Shown piece by piece: positions 26,014-33,738 of a stretch of 64,000 nt of DNA (position 1 is the first letter of the stretch; each line of letters starts with the position of its first letter). The stretch lies in the NCBI GenBank assembly GCA_965237485.1, contig CBDEFQ010000009.1, forward strand, positions 620,001 through 684,000. The letters run 5' to 3'. Both the position numbers and the translations under genes were made by a program. The notes beneath the pieces were generated by a model. It saw only the letters and a program-made list of their open reading frames with translations, had not been told where the DNA came from and made no database searches. Source of the stretch: JAAELZ01 sp965237485 (lineage in GTDB: Bacteria > Pseudomonadota > Gammaproteobacteria > Arenicellales > Poriferihabitantaceae).

Positions 26014-27690
26014 GTGATTTGTATGCCTATATGTACCAAGATACGACGTTTGTGTTTAGTAGAAGATCGCAAAGTAAGCGAGGTGTCGTGTGAATTCAAT
26101 TTATCACGCACCACTATTTATAAATATTTAAACAACGCGCCAAGCGAACCTGAATATCAGCGGTCGGTGCCAATAGTCTGTCCGAAGCTGGATAAGTTCA
26201 AACCTCAGTTGATCAATTTGCTTGAAGTGGACGCAGCTCGCTCAGTGCGAGAAAGACGTAATGCAGTTCAACTGTATGAAGAGATTGAGTTGCAAGGGTA
26301 TCGAGGGGCTTATGACAGCGTTCAACCTAGATAAATCAGTTAAAACACGAAAGTCCATGCAAGCTCTTGATGCACCTAGCAAAATCAAAAAAAACCTTAT
26401 CACCAATAAGGTGACCGCGACTTTTTTGATTTCACTATGCACTTCAATTGCTTACATGTCTTTTCCGCGTTTAACTGATTTATCTAGGTTCAACGGTTTG
26501 TCAAAGCGTGGAAGGATCACTCGCGGTCATGTATTAAACAAGCATTTGTGCCATTGGTTTTTGCACCAGGTGAAGCCTGTCAGTTTGATTGGTCACATGA
26601 ACAAGTCATTCTGGGTGGGTTTGGTGTCAAGATCAAACTAGCCCACTTTCGTTTATGTCATTCGCGTAAATCATATCTTAGGGCCTATCCCAGAGAAACA
26701 CAGGAGAGGGTGTTTGATGCACATATTCGGGCGTTTGATTTCTTTGAGGGCTTACCTCAGAAGATGATATACGATCACCCTAAGACCATAGTCAGTGCAT
26801 TGTTTAAGGGTAAGCGGCGTGAGTTTAATCGCCGCTTTCTAAGCCGGATGAATCATTATCTGATTGAACCGATTGCCTGTACACCGGCAGCGGGTTGGGA
26901 GAAAGGCCAGGTTGAACGTCAGGTCGGTGTTATGCGCCAAAGGCTGTTTGTTCCACGGGTGCGCTTTGCTGATTTAGATGAATTAAACCAATGGCTGGAG
27001 CAACGTTGTGCTCGACTTGGTGAACGCCCACACCCGACTGACAAATCAAGACTAATTGATGAAGTGTTTGCCGAGGAGCAGCCGAGCTTACGTCCCGCGA
27101 TGGTAGCCTTTGATGGATATTATGAGCGTTTGGCGCGTGTGCATAAAACCGGTGTGGTGCACTACGACCGCCATTAATACTCCGTACCCTGTCGGTATGT
27201 TGGCCAAGCTGTTTCTGTTAGAGCCTATGCAGATAGGATTAAAGTCGTGGTTGACGATGTGGAAGTGACTTCACATGCTCGCTGTTTCGGTCGTCATCAA
27301 ATGATCTTTGATCCTTGGCATTATCTGCCCGTACTGGAGATTAAACCTGGCGCATTACGCAATGGCGCACCGTTTGTTGATTGGGATTTACCCAAGGCAC
27401 TGCTAACACTCAAAAAACAGTACCTCAAACGTGATGGCGGTGACCGAGAGTTTGTACAATTGTTACTATTGATTCACCAGCATGGCTTGGAAACAGTCAC
27501 GGTGGCCTGTGAGCGGGCATTAGATGCCAATACGACTCAGCTATCAGTCATTACCAATTTGGTGCATCGGTTAACGGAACCTGATTCGGCCCAAGTGATG
27601 ACAATTACCAATGCGCCTGTATTAGCTGTCCCCTCGGCAGCGAACGTGACCCGCTATGACCCGCTGTGCGCGGAGGTGAGCCATGCTTGA
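26014..27690 (+). pseudogene. istA: IS21 transposase IstA, interrupted by a MITE and a stop codon
   Basis: The N-terminal HTH part (TKIRRLCLVEDRKVSEVSCE, NLSRTTIYKYLNN) runs to ...YDSVQ at 26325, where the 163-bp MITE copy 2 is inserted. Removing it and one TTCAA duplication restores DSVQRFVKAWKDHSRSCIKQ and reads on through the DDE core (CQFDWSHEQVILGG ... PQKMIYDHPKT ... EKGQVERQVGV). A TAA at about 27175 (HYDRH-stop-YSVPCRYVGQ) then breaks the frame before the C-terminal part (VVDDVEVTSHARCFGRHQ). The transposase is dead twice over. The start (GTG at 26014 or ATG at 26023) is uncertain. Confidence 0.85.
26326..26488. repeat. 163-bp palindromic MITE, copy 2 (in istA)
   Basis: It has the same CCTAGATAAATCAGTTAAA ends as copy 1 at 15376-15538 and the same length, in inverse orientation, flanked by the 5-bp duplication TTCAA (26321-26325 and 26489-26493). 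It is non-coding and palindromic throughout. Removal restores the istA frame exactly. Confidence 0.9.
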
Positions 27691-28436
27691 ACTTGTTGAT
27701 GATCTTAAAGCCCTTAAACTACACGGTATGGCACCATGCTTACCTGAGTTGATAGATTCGCCTCGTTCTAAAGTAACGTTGCAATCTGGGTTAATTAAAT
27801 TGATGGATGCCGAGCGAACGGACCGAGAAGTGAGGCGGCTTAACTACCCAATGAAGGTGGCTAAATTCCCTCATCACCGTGATTTATAGCAATTTGACTT
27901 TACCCAGAGCGAAGTTGAACCCGCGCTCATCGAGGGTTTGTCTCAGGCTGACTATATGGACAGAGCCCATAACCCCATCTTTGTCGGTGGCACTGGAACA
28001 GGCAAAACCCATTTAGCTACGGCCTTAGGCATTAAAGCCATTCATTCAGGTCATCGGGTTCGGTTTTACAATGTGGTGGACCTGGTTAATCTGCTGATCA
28101 AAGAACAGCAGGATGAGAAGCAGGGGCGGCTAGCACGAATTATGCAACCGTTAAGATGCGGTGATATTCGATGAGCTGGGATATTTACCCTTCCCCGCAT
28201 CGGGTGGCGCACTATTATTCCACCTGATCAGCAAGCTATACGAGAAAACCTCCATCGTGTTTACCACCAAGCTTAATGTCAGTGAATGGGTGCAGGTATT
28301 TGGCGACGAGAAAATGACCACGGCTTTGCTCGACAGAGTGACTCATCATTGCTCAATTATTGAAACGGGTAACGACTCATATCGATTCAAGCAGTCTAGT
28401 GCTAAAGCAAAGCTCAAGACTGTCACTAAAAAATAA
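27683..28436 (+). pseudogene. istB: IS21 helper ATPase IstB, broken by a stop and a frameshift
   Basis: MLELVDDLKALKLHGMAPCL begins the frame, overlapping the istA end by 8 bp as usual in IS21. A TAG at 27887 (PHHRDL-stop-QFDFTQ) interrupts it. The Walker A motif FVGGTGTGKTHLATALG follows at about 27980, then a frameshift near 28150-28165 moves Walker B (VIFDELGYLPF) to a second frame, which runs through VFTTKLNVSEWVQVFGDEKM to the end. IstB would be an AAA+ transposition helper; this copy is not functional. Confidence 0.85.
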
Positions 28437-28574
28437 CATCGCAAGAAAGCAGGATTGATTCATCAACTCAAGTTTCGCTACGCTTCACTTGAGTTGATGA
28501 TAAAGAAATATTATTGTATTTAATTGTTCAGTTTTACTCGCTGACAGGTGTCCAGTTTTAAACGCTGATTGACA

Positions 28575-28822
28575 CAAGATTCTTAAATGACCCTTTCAGT
28601 GTGAACTTCAGCCAAAGCGGTATTACTGGAATTGAAAACAGCATACCAACAATATTTGAGGTGCCGGTAGAAGACAGCGACAGTAACTATGGCAGAGGGC
28701 AGTTGGGGGTAAGTGTGTTATATCCCAATGAATCGACGCTCAATATTAGCTACAGCACCACCTTGGGCTTGAGCAATATTGACTATGGCTATTGGTCATT
28801 GAGTTGGCGGTTTGCTTTGTAG
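28575..28822 (+). pseudogene. Autotransporter-type outer-membrane barrel, C-terminal fragment
   Basis: The open frame entering from the IS21 end reads TRFLNDPFSVNFSQSGITG ... NYGRGQLGVSVLYPNESTLN ... LSNIDYGYWSLSWRFAL-stop. Alternating hydrophobic strands and the terminal aromatic-rich strand resemble the last strands of an autotransporter beta-domain. About 80 residues remain; the rest was lost at the IS21 junction. Identification rests on pattern, not on a unique motif. Confidence 0.55.
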
Positions 28823-28913
28823 TCATTCGGGGTGCTGGTGGGTTGGGCTAGTTAGAATTTTTACACCATCTTGAACATCTTCGGAGCTTTTTAACTCGCT
28901 TGGCGAAAACCTC

Positions 28914-28931
28914 GGGGCTTACCCCATTTTT
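28914..28931 (+). terminator. Possible rho-independent terminator
   Basis: GGGGCTTACCCC followed by ATTTTT, about 90 bp after the autotransporter fragment stop. The stem is only four G-C pairs, so it is a weak candidate. Confidence 0.4.
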
Positions 28932-28989
28932 GGCTGCTGTGCTTATGGAGCACCACCCCAATTTTAGAGAGCAGTATTTTTGGGGAGAT

Positions 28990-29373
28990 AAGCTTTGGAC
29001 TCAATTACGGCAAGCCTGAAACCTTTAACAGCAACCAAGGCGTACAATTACCAGTGAGGCATTTACTGGTGTTCTCAGGAGCAACGGTGTTCGTATCAGT
29101 ATGGACGGCAAAGGCACTTGGCGTAACAATGTGTTCGTTGAGCGTTTATGGCGCAGTGTTAAATATGAAAAAGTTTATCTGCAAGCCTACCAATCGATGA
29201 AAGAAGCGAAAGACGGCATTGGTGACTGGATAAATTATTACAACCAAGAGCGAAACATCAAACCGTGGCCATTGTGCCCAACACGATGATCCATATCACG
29301 GATTGAGATTGACTACTTAATCAGGTGAAAATAACTTCCGCACTACCTGTCCTAAATTTGGGGTCCACTTCTA
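28990..29373 (+). mobile_element. IS3-family remnant: 3' part of orfB and right end
   Basis: The frame GKPETFNSNQGVQ, then (after restoring one T near 29052) FTSEAFTGVLRSNGVRISM and DGKGTWRNNVFVERLWRSVK, YEKVYLQAYQSM, WINYYNQER is the C-terminal part of an IS3-family integrase, including the DDE glutamate region (FVERLWRSVK). It ends at the terminal repeat CTGTCCTAAATTTGGGGTCC (29347-29373), the partner of TGAAGTGGACCCC at 51047. The 5' part of the element is missing, and a further frameshift lies near 29265. Confidence 0.75.
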
Positions 29374-29494
29374 AATATCACAATTTTATAAACTAATGAA
29401 CTATGTGTATTGCGCAAAGTCTTTAGTATGAACGCCACCAACTTGGCTAAGTTCACGCTTCACAGCACCTATTAATCTATATCGGATCTGTATT

Positions 29495-29950
29495 ATGAAA
29501 GCCATCACAACTTTATTATCAGCACTTTTTTTATCTGCAGTGATGATCAGCAGCGCAGTTGCAGGAAAAGACCCTATTTATACTTCTTATTTTGGCAATA
29601 ACGGTGCTGGTGGTTACGATGTCACTGCCTATTTTAGTGAAAACACGGCCGTAGAAGGCAGTAAAAAATATAAAACCGAATATATGGGCGCAGATTGGCT
29701 TTTCGCTTCACAAGAAAATTTAGATAAGTTTACCGCCGACCCAAGTGCTTACGCACCCCAATATGGCGGTTATTGCGCCTATGCAGCCGCGATTGATAGC
29801 TTTGCATCGGGCGACCCGGAGCAATGGTCTATCCATGATGGCAAGCTGTATTTAAACTACGATAAAGATGTCAAAGAGATGTGGGATGGCAACAAGTTTG
29901 ACTACATTGTAAAAGCCGACGTTAATTGGCCGGGTTTGCTTGCACGTTAG
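29495..29950 (+). CDS. Secreted YHS-domain protein
   Basis: A 151-residue protein with a signal peptide (MKAITTLLSALFLSAVMISSAVA) and a YHS-like domain: YDVTAYFSENTAVEGSKKYKT, then GADWLFASQENLDKFTADPSAYAPQYGGYCAYAAA. Proteins of this kind are periplasmic and thought to bind metal, though classical Cys ligands are reduced here. It has its own promoter-sized upstream gap (29374-29494). No operon partner is evident. Function unknown. Confidence 0.8.
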   Translation: MKAITTLLSALFLSAVMISSAVAGKDPIYTSYFGNNGAGGYDVTAYFSENTAVEGSKKYKTEYMGADWLFASQENLDKFTADPSAYAPQYGGYCAYAAAIDSFASGDPEQWSIHDGKLYLNYDKDVKEMWDGNKFDYIVKADVNWPGLLAR

Positions 29951-30230
29951 CCTAGGTAATCGTTATCTAAAGCCTTTAAATAGCGATCACACTACCAAAT
30001 CGAAACGTGGTTGATATACAAGCCATATTCACGGTTGAACTCCGCTAAAAAGTTAAATATGCGTTCCCCAAAAACCAGCTTACTAACGGGCCTACTTCAT
30101 AAGCATCTACGGCTTCGCTTAGGTTCTGCACTAAGTGATGGAGTTTATTAGCCATCAGGCTCTGCATTTTTTGGGCTTACTGCACATTACTGCTACCACC
30201 TTTCGCTCAAACAAAGTTTATACTTTGGTG
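29951..30230 (-). other. Spacer with an unidentified decayed minus-strand reading frame
   Basis: On the minus strand, MANKLHHLVQNLSEAVDAYE continues with VGPLVSWFLG, and after a frame change RIFNFLAEFNREYGLYINHV, then stops. It reads like a protein fragment but I do not recognise the family. No intact gene is present, and the promoter of mtgA must lie at the right edge. Confidence 0.3.
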
Positions 30231-30962
30231 ATGACGCAAAGCGATCAATTCAAAATACCGATTACGCGAAGCAAGCTCAGCAAGAAGCCCTCAATCCTCT
30301 TGCGGTTGCTGCGCTGGACAATCATATTCAGCATCACATGCACTGTTGCAGTGTTATTGCCTCTGCGTTGGATAGACCCACCTACGTCAAACTATATTTT
30401 ACGTTATGAAGAAGCCACCAAGCGCAAAGCAAAAAAACAATGGGTAAACTTGGAGAATATTGCTTGGTCGATGCCGCTTGCGGCCATTGCCGCGGAAGAC
30501 CAACGTTTTCCGAACCATTGGGGCATAGATATTAGGCAAATTCGCTTGGCACTAAAGCACAATGCTTCGCGCTCGCTTCCCAGAGGTGCCAGCACAATTA
30601 CTCAGCAAACGATTAAAAACCTCTTCTTATGGCCGAGTCGTAGTTTGATACGTAAAGGTTTAGAAGCATGGTTAAGCGTTTGGATGGAAATCCTATTACC
30701 AAAAAAACGTATCTTAGAAATCTACTTAAACATCGCGCAGTTTGGTAAATCGGTATTTGGTATTGGGGCAGCAAGCCACCATTATTTTGGTAACCCAGCG
30801 AGTTTACTAAGCAGTTATCAATCCAGTTTACTCGCTGCCTCTCTACCGACACCCTCTAGTTCAAATCCAGCCAAACCTTCAGAATATCTACTTACGCGTA
30901 GTAAAGAGTTACGTAAACACATGCGCCAACTCGGTGGGCGTCAGCTTATTGAAAATTTGTAA
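30231..30962 (+). CDS. mtgA: Monofunctional biosynthetic peptidoglycan transglycosylase
   Basis: A GT51-family enzyme that polymerises lipid II glycan strands. It has an N-terminal membrane anchor (LLRWTIIFSITCTVAVLLPL), then the catalytic motifs AAIAAEDQRFPNHWGID (first Glu), RGASTITQQTIKNLFLW, RKGLEAWLSVWMEILLPKKRILEIYLN (second Glu) and FGIGAASHHYFGNPA. I chose the ATG at 30231 (243 aa), because the frame upstream of it is not conserved in the family; an open frame extends to 30135. No transpeptidase domain is attached. Confidence 0.93.
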   Translation: MTQSDQFKIPITRSKLSKKPSILLRLLRWTIIFSITCTVAVLLPLRWIDPPTSNYILRYEEATKRKAKKQWVNLENIAWSMPLAAIAAEDQRFPNHWGIDIRQIRLALKHNASRSLPRGASTITQQTIKNLFLWPSRSLIRKGLEAWLSVWMEILLPKKRILEIYLNIAQFGKSVFGIGAASHHYFGNPASLLSSYQSSLLAASLPTPSSSNPAKPSEYLLTRSKELRKHMRQLGGRQLIENL

Positions 30963-30970
30963 ATAGCCAA

Positions 30971-31363
30971 TTACGGCTGTTCATCTGATTTGGGGAATTT
31001 ATCTGTTATCGTGTGCCATGTTGCTTTTGAACTGACATAAATGTGATATTGCTTGTCACAGTTAAAATCGCTATCAACGCCGCCAATGCGTAAGTGCTTT
31101 ATGTTAGGTCGATCACTGCGCGCGCTGTATAAGGGGCTACCACAATGCTTGCAAAATGCGCGAACTTTGGTCGCATTGGATTGAAATTCGGTGATATGTT
31201 CCTCGCCCGTAAATTTTAATTTATTGGCGTCCAATGGACTGTTAGTTGCGAATGCACTGCCCTGTGCTTTTCTGCACTGAGAACAGTGACACATCGCTAT
31301 TTCGGTTATTTCACCCGCATAAGTATAACTAACTTTACCGCATAAACAGCTGCCTTTGATCAC
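30971..31363 (-). CDS. GFA/CENP-V domain protein
   Basis: A GFA-superfamily zinc protein (130 aa from the GTG at 31363, VIKGSCLCGKVSYTYAG; an ATG at 31411 would add 16 unlikely residues inside the upstream remnant). Ligand motifs: GSCLCGKVSY, MCHCSQCRKAQGSAFATN and AFCKHCGSPLYSAR. It points towards mtgA, ending 8 bp from it. It follows the epoxide-hydrolase remnant on the same strand, so it may be expressed from what remains of that promoter. Second of three GFA genes in the window. Confidence 0.85.
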   Translation of the reverse strand: MIKGSCLCGKVSYTYAGEITEIAMCHCSQCRKAQGSAFATNSPLDANKLKFTGEEHITEFQSNATKVRAFCKHCGSPLYSARSDRPNIKHLRIGGVDSDFNCDKQYHIYVSSKATWHTITDKFPKSDEQP

Positions 31364-31379
31364 GTCTTTATTTTCTCGC

Positions 31380-31568
31380 TCAACGCAAGCTACGCGCAAA
31401 CCGGCGCACATCTTCTAAAAGTAGTTTAGGTTCTTCCATCGCCGCAAAATGCCCACCTCGGGGCGTTTCTGTCCATTGGGTAATGGTGTAAATCCGCTCG
31501 GCGTAGGACCGCGGCGGCAACGCCAACAATTCTTTAGGAAACAAGGCCGCTGCTGTTGGCACTTCTAC
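31380..31568 (-). pseudogene. Epoxide-hydrolase-like alpha/beta hydrolase, C-terminal fragment
   Basis: VEVPTAAALFPKELLALPPR, SYAERIYTITQWTETPRGGH and FAAMEEPKLLLEDVRRFARS are the last 60 residues of an epoxide-hydrolase-type alpha/beta hydrolase, with the catalytic His in RGGHFAAMEEP. The frame is open back to 31616, but residues before VEVP do not fit the family, so the 5' four-fifths are gone. It ends 16 bp before the GFA start. Confidence 0.75.
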
Positions 31569-31666
31569 AGCCCTTGAAACACAATTCACTGCGGACTGTG
31601 CCTTGTCTTGGATCATTTGAGGCTCTGATATATACGATCTATTTAATGCACTATACTAACATTTAT

Positions 31667-32356
31667 CTAGGTTGATTCTGCCAACAACTGCGCAATAAAT
31701 TGTGCGTTTTGCGTTGCTGCATCCAACCCTTTGGGTGAAAGCTGGTAATGTCCATGGCTCACTCTCTGAAACCATCCATAGTGGTTTTTTTGCAATATGC
31801 TATTGGCCTTACTTATCTTTGAAATCGCTCTCACATCAGCAAGTGAAGTCGCGCCATTGTCAAACGCAGAGACACATCTTAACGCATCCTGCCTATAAGC
31901 TGTCATAATTGGTTCACCAGTTACGCCTCCCGTATTTTGATCACCGACTCGCTTTTTAAATTCCGCCAATAAACGAACGCTTCGTTGCTTGCTCGCACGC
32001 GGCTTAAAGGGCGCGGGATCTAGACGTACGTTAACTTTCAGCGGCTTACCATCCAAAGTAATGATCCCAATTCCAAGGCGTTGGCAAAGCGCTCGAACGC
32101 GCTTCCAATGCCGCTTCCACATCGCGGATGAGGCAGGAAATGCAATGTAAACAGAATCACTTAATTTAAGCCTATCTCCCGCCTGCAATATCAATTCAAG
32201 GTTGAGTCGAATTTTTAGCTCTACGATAACTGCAGGTTCGCCAGAACGAACAGCAACCACGTCACAACTATTTACTTCGCCCTTAACGACATATCCTTGG
32301 GCTGCTAAATAGTTGCGTATAGGCGGATAAAGGTCAGATTCTTTGATATTAAGCAC
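31667..32356 (-). CDS. DUF2161 family protein, predicted PD-(D/E)XK nuclease-like fold
   Basis: A 229-residue protein. ESDLYPPIRNYLAAQGYVVKGEVNSCDVVAV then EPAVIVELKIRLNLELILQA contains a D...E-x-K arrangement (CDVVAV / VIVELK) like the PD-(D/E)XK core. A basic middle part (RHWKRVRALCQRLGIGIITLDG) and a C-terminal winged-helix-like part (SISK... HYGWFQRVSHGHYQLSPKG) follow. This matches the uncharacterised DUF2161 family. The role is unknown; such proteins are found as single genes. The stop codon TAG lies in CCTAGATAAAT, an 11-bp match to the MITE end, probably chance. Confidence 0.7.
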   Translation of the reverse strand: MLNIKESDLYPPIRNYLAAQGYVVKGEVNSCDVVAVRSGEPAVIVELKIRLNLELILQAGDRLKLSDSVYIAFPASSAMWKRHWKRVRALCQRLGIGIITLDGKPLKVNVRLDPAPFKPRASKQRSVRLLAEFKKRVGDQNTGGVTGEPIMTAYRQDALRCVSAFDNGATSLADVRAISKISKANSILQKNHYGWFQRVSHGHYQLSPKGLDAATQNAQFIAQLLAEST

Positions 32357-32362
32357 CCATGC

Positions 32363-32599
32363 CTAATCAGCAACCTTTATATCAAGAGCATAGCTGCTTA
32401 GTTGAGCCCTTAATAAAGAATATTTTTCCCGTGCTATATGTAAAAAAATTAAATCTATAGAGATCATCTTAAACTCTTCACTGTCTTTCGCAAACTCCCG
32501 CGGAGTGCAATTCTCATCCATCCAAGGTAAACAGAAAATATAATCTCCATAACAATTACCTGCTCTATTTAGGCTGAGCAAAAATACCTGATTTTCCAT
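32363..32599 (-). CDS. Hypothetical protein, 78 aa
   Basis: An open frame directly upstream of the DUF2161 gene (6 bp apart). MENQVFLLSLNRAGNCYGDY, IFCLPWMDENCTPREF and MISIDLIFLHIAREKYSLLRAQ are not recognisable. The spacing and strand fit a two-gene unit, but nothing else supports function. It may be a degraded end of a larger gene. Confidence 0.35.
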   Translation of the reverse strand: MENQVFLLSLNRAGNCYGDYIFCLPWMDENCTPREFAKDSEEFKMISIDLIFLHIAREKYSLLRAQLSSYALDIKVAD

Positions 32600-32931
32600 C
32601 GCGCGGGTAATGGCAAAAGGATGCTAGGTTTCGAAAGATTCATCGCGATAATAGGCTCCGCAATGAGTAATCAGCTGCACTTTATGCTTTGGAGTGAAAT
32701 TATTGTATTAACTTAGCTAAGGCTTAAGCGATTTTGAGTATGATACCGCAATATCGCCCAAGATCTTGGCAAAAAGTGTACCCCATGTTTTACGCGGCGA
32801 TGTTAGCAGATGGCATCGCTCAAACTGAAGCACGCTTAAGGTTCGCAGCGATTTGATTAGTAGTCGAAGCATGGATGGATGGATGAAAAGAATCAGAGTT
32901 GCAAGGCACGAATCGCTCATAAAATAAGCTT
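32600..32931. other. 332-bp spacer without a recognised feature
   Basis: There are only short frames of improbable composition. I see no promoter with both boxes, no repeat shared with the rest of the window and no terminator. Confidence 0.4.
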
Positions 32932-33738
32932 TCAGGTGGTTGCTTGACCCAGTAAAAATTGGTTTACAACCTGGTTAAACTCCGCAGGTTTTTCTAGATG
33001 TACGTTGTGCGAACATTGGCTAATAATTTTTAATCGAGAATTCGCTATATTTTGATTTAGTTGTTCAACTTGATCACGTTTATAGGCGCGGTCTCCTTCG
33101 CCCCAAATAATCAATGTTTCATTTTTAACTTGCTTTAATCGTTGGGCGCTAGACCACCCTTGCATCGCCGAATAACCACCTAAAATGGCCTCCAAAGAAG
33201 CGGCATTGGCTAACGCAATGCCGTCCGCATAGTCCGCTGCTTGTGTTTCATCTAAAAACCAACTGGCGACTGTTTTATCTATGGTTCGTTGTGAGCCTTC
33301 GTCTAATGCGCGCTGATAACTCACGGAAACAGGCTCAAACCGACCAGGTATTGTGCCATTGGGCCCAGTTCCATAGAGTACCAATTTATCAATTCGATCA
33401 CCTGCTCGCAGTGCGTTTTCTTGCGCGATCATCCCACCCATTGAGTGCCCTACAAGGTGAAAGCGTTCAACCTTGGCATGATCAAGCAAACGCAATAAAT
33501 GCTCAGTAAAGCCCGTAATACTGTCTATGGCTGCTTGCTCTGAATTGCCTGCAAAGCCAGGTGATGTAAGAGCAAGAACATCAAACCGCTGAGAGAGAAA
33601 ACCAATTTGCTTATGCCAGTAGGCTGCGCCACTTAAGAAACCATGTTGCAACACCAGCACTGGCCCTTCGCCCTTCCTTAAATACTTGTACGAGAGCGCA
33701 GCGTAACTCACGATTTTAGTTTGATATTTTCGAAGCAC
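32932..33738 (-). CDS. Alpha/beta hydrolase whose first codons come from an IS end
   Basis: A 268-residue serine hydrolase of the 3-oxoadipate-enol-lactonase-like group: VLVLQHGFLSGAAYWHKQ (oxyanion region), HLVGHSMGGMIAQENAL (nucleophile Ser), IIWGEGDRA (acid) and CSHNVHLEKP (His). Residues 1-16 (MLRKYQTKIVSYAALS, GTG start at 33738) are encoded by the last 47 bp of the IS5-type element; native sequence starts at YKYLRKGEGP. Removing the IS and one TGTAC copy gives ATG ACG TAC AAG TAT, i.e. MTYKYLRKGEGP, the ancestral start. No good ribosome-binding site precedes the GTG, so expression is uncertain. Confidence 0.85.
   Translation of the reverse strand: MLRKYQTKIVSYAALSYKYLRKGEGPVLVLQHGFLSGAAYWHKQIGFLSQRFDVLALTSPGFAGNSEQAAIDSITGFTEHLLRLLDHAKVERFHLVGHSMGGMIAQENALRAGDRIDKLVLYGTGPNGTIPGRFEPVSVSYQRALDEGSQRTIDKTVASWFLDETQAADYADGIALANAASLEAILGGYSAMQGWSSAQRLKQVKNETLIIWGEGDRAYKRDQVEQLNQNIANSRLKIISQCSHNVHLEKPAEFNQVVNQFLLGQATT

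Larger units (their letters stand above)
25907..28574 (+). mobile_element. IS21-family insertion sequence, degenerate
   Basis: The element carries istA and istB in the usual order, with IS21-like multiple terminal repeats. On the left are TGTTGAACAGCGTGCAAAA and GATCAGCGTACAAAACTGAAC; on the right, in inverse orientation, TGTCAATCAGCGTTTAAAAC and CAGCGAGTAAAACTGAAC. Both genes are broken. The left flank is an acyl-CoA ligase gene, the right flank an autotransporter end, and no target duplication is seen, so the flanks were rearranged after insertion. End coordinates are approximate. Confidence 0.8.

Noticed and set aside
31664..31676. CCTAGATAAAT at the DUF2161 stop codon, like the MITE end
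   Set aside because: Only 11 bp match, and there is no second end or target duplication nearby.
32717..32920. 67-codon minus-strand frame upstream of the DUF2161 pair
   Set aside because: No ribosome-binding site, no recognisable pattern, and it reads like random translation.
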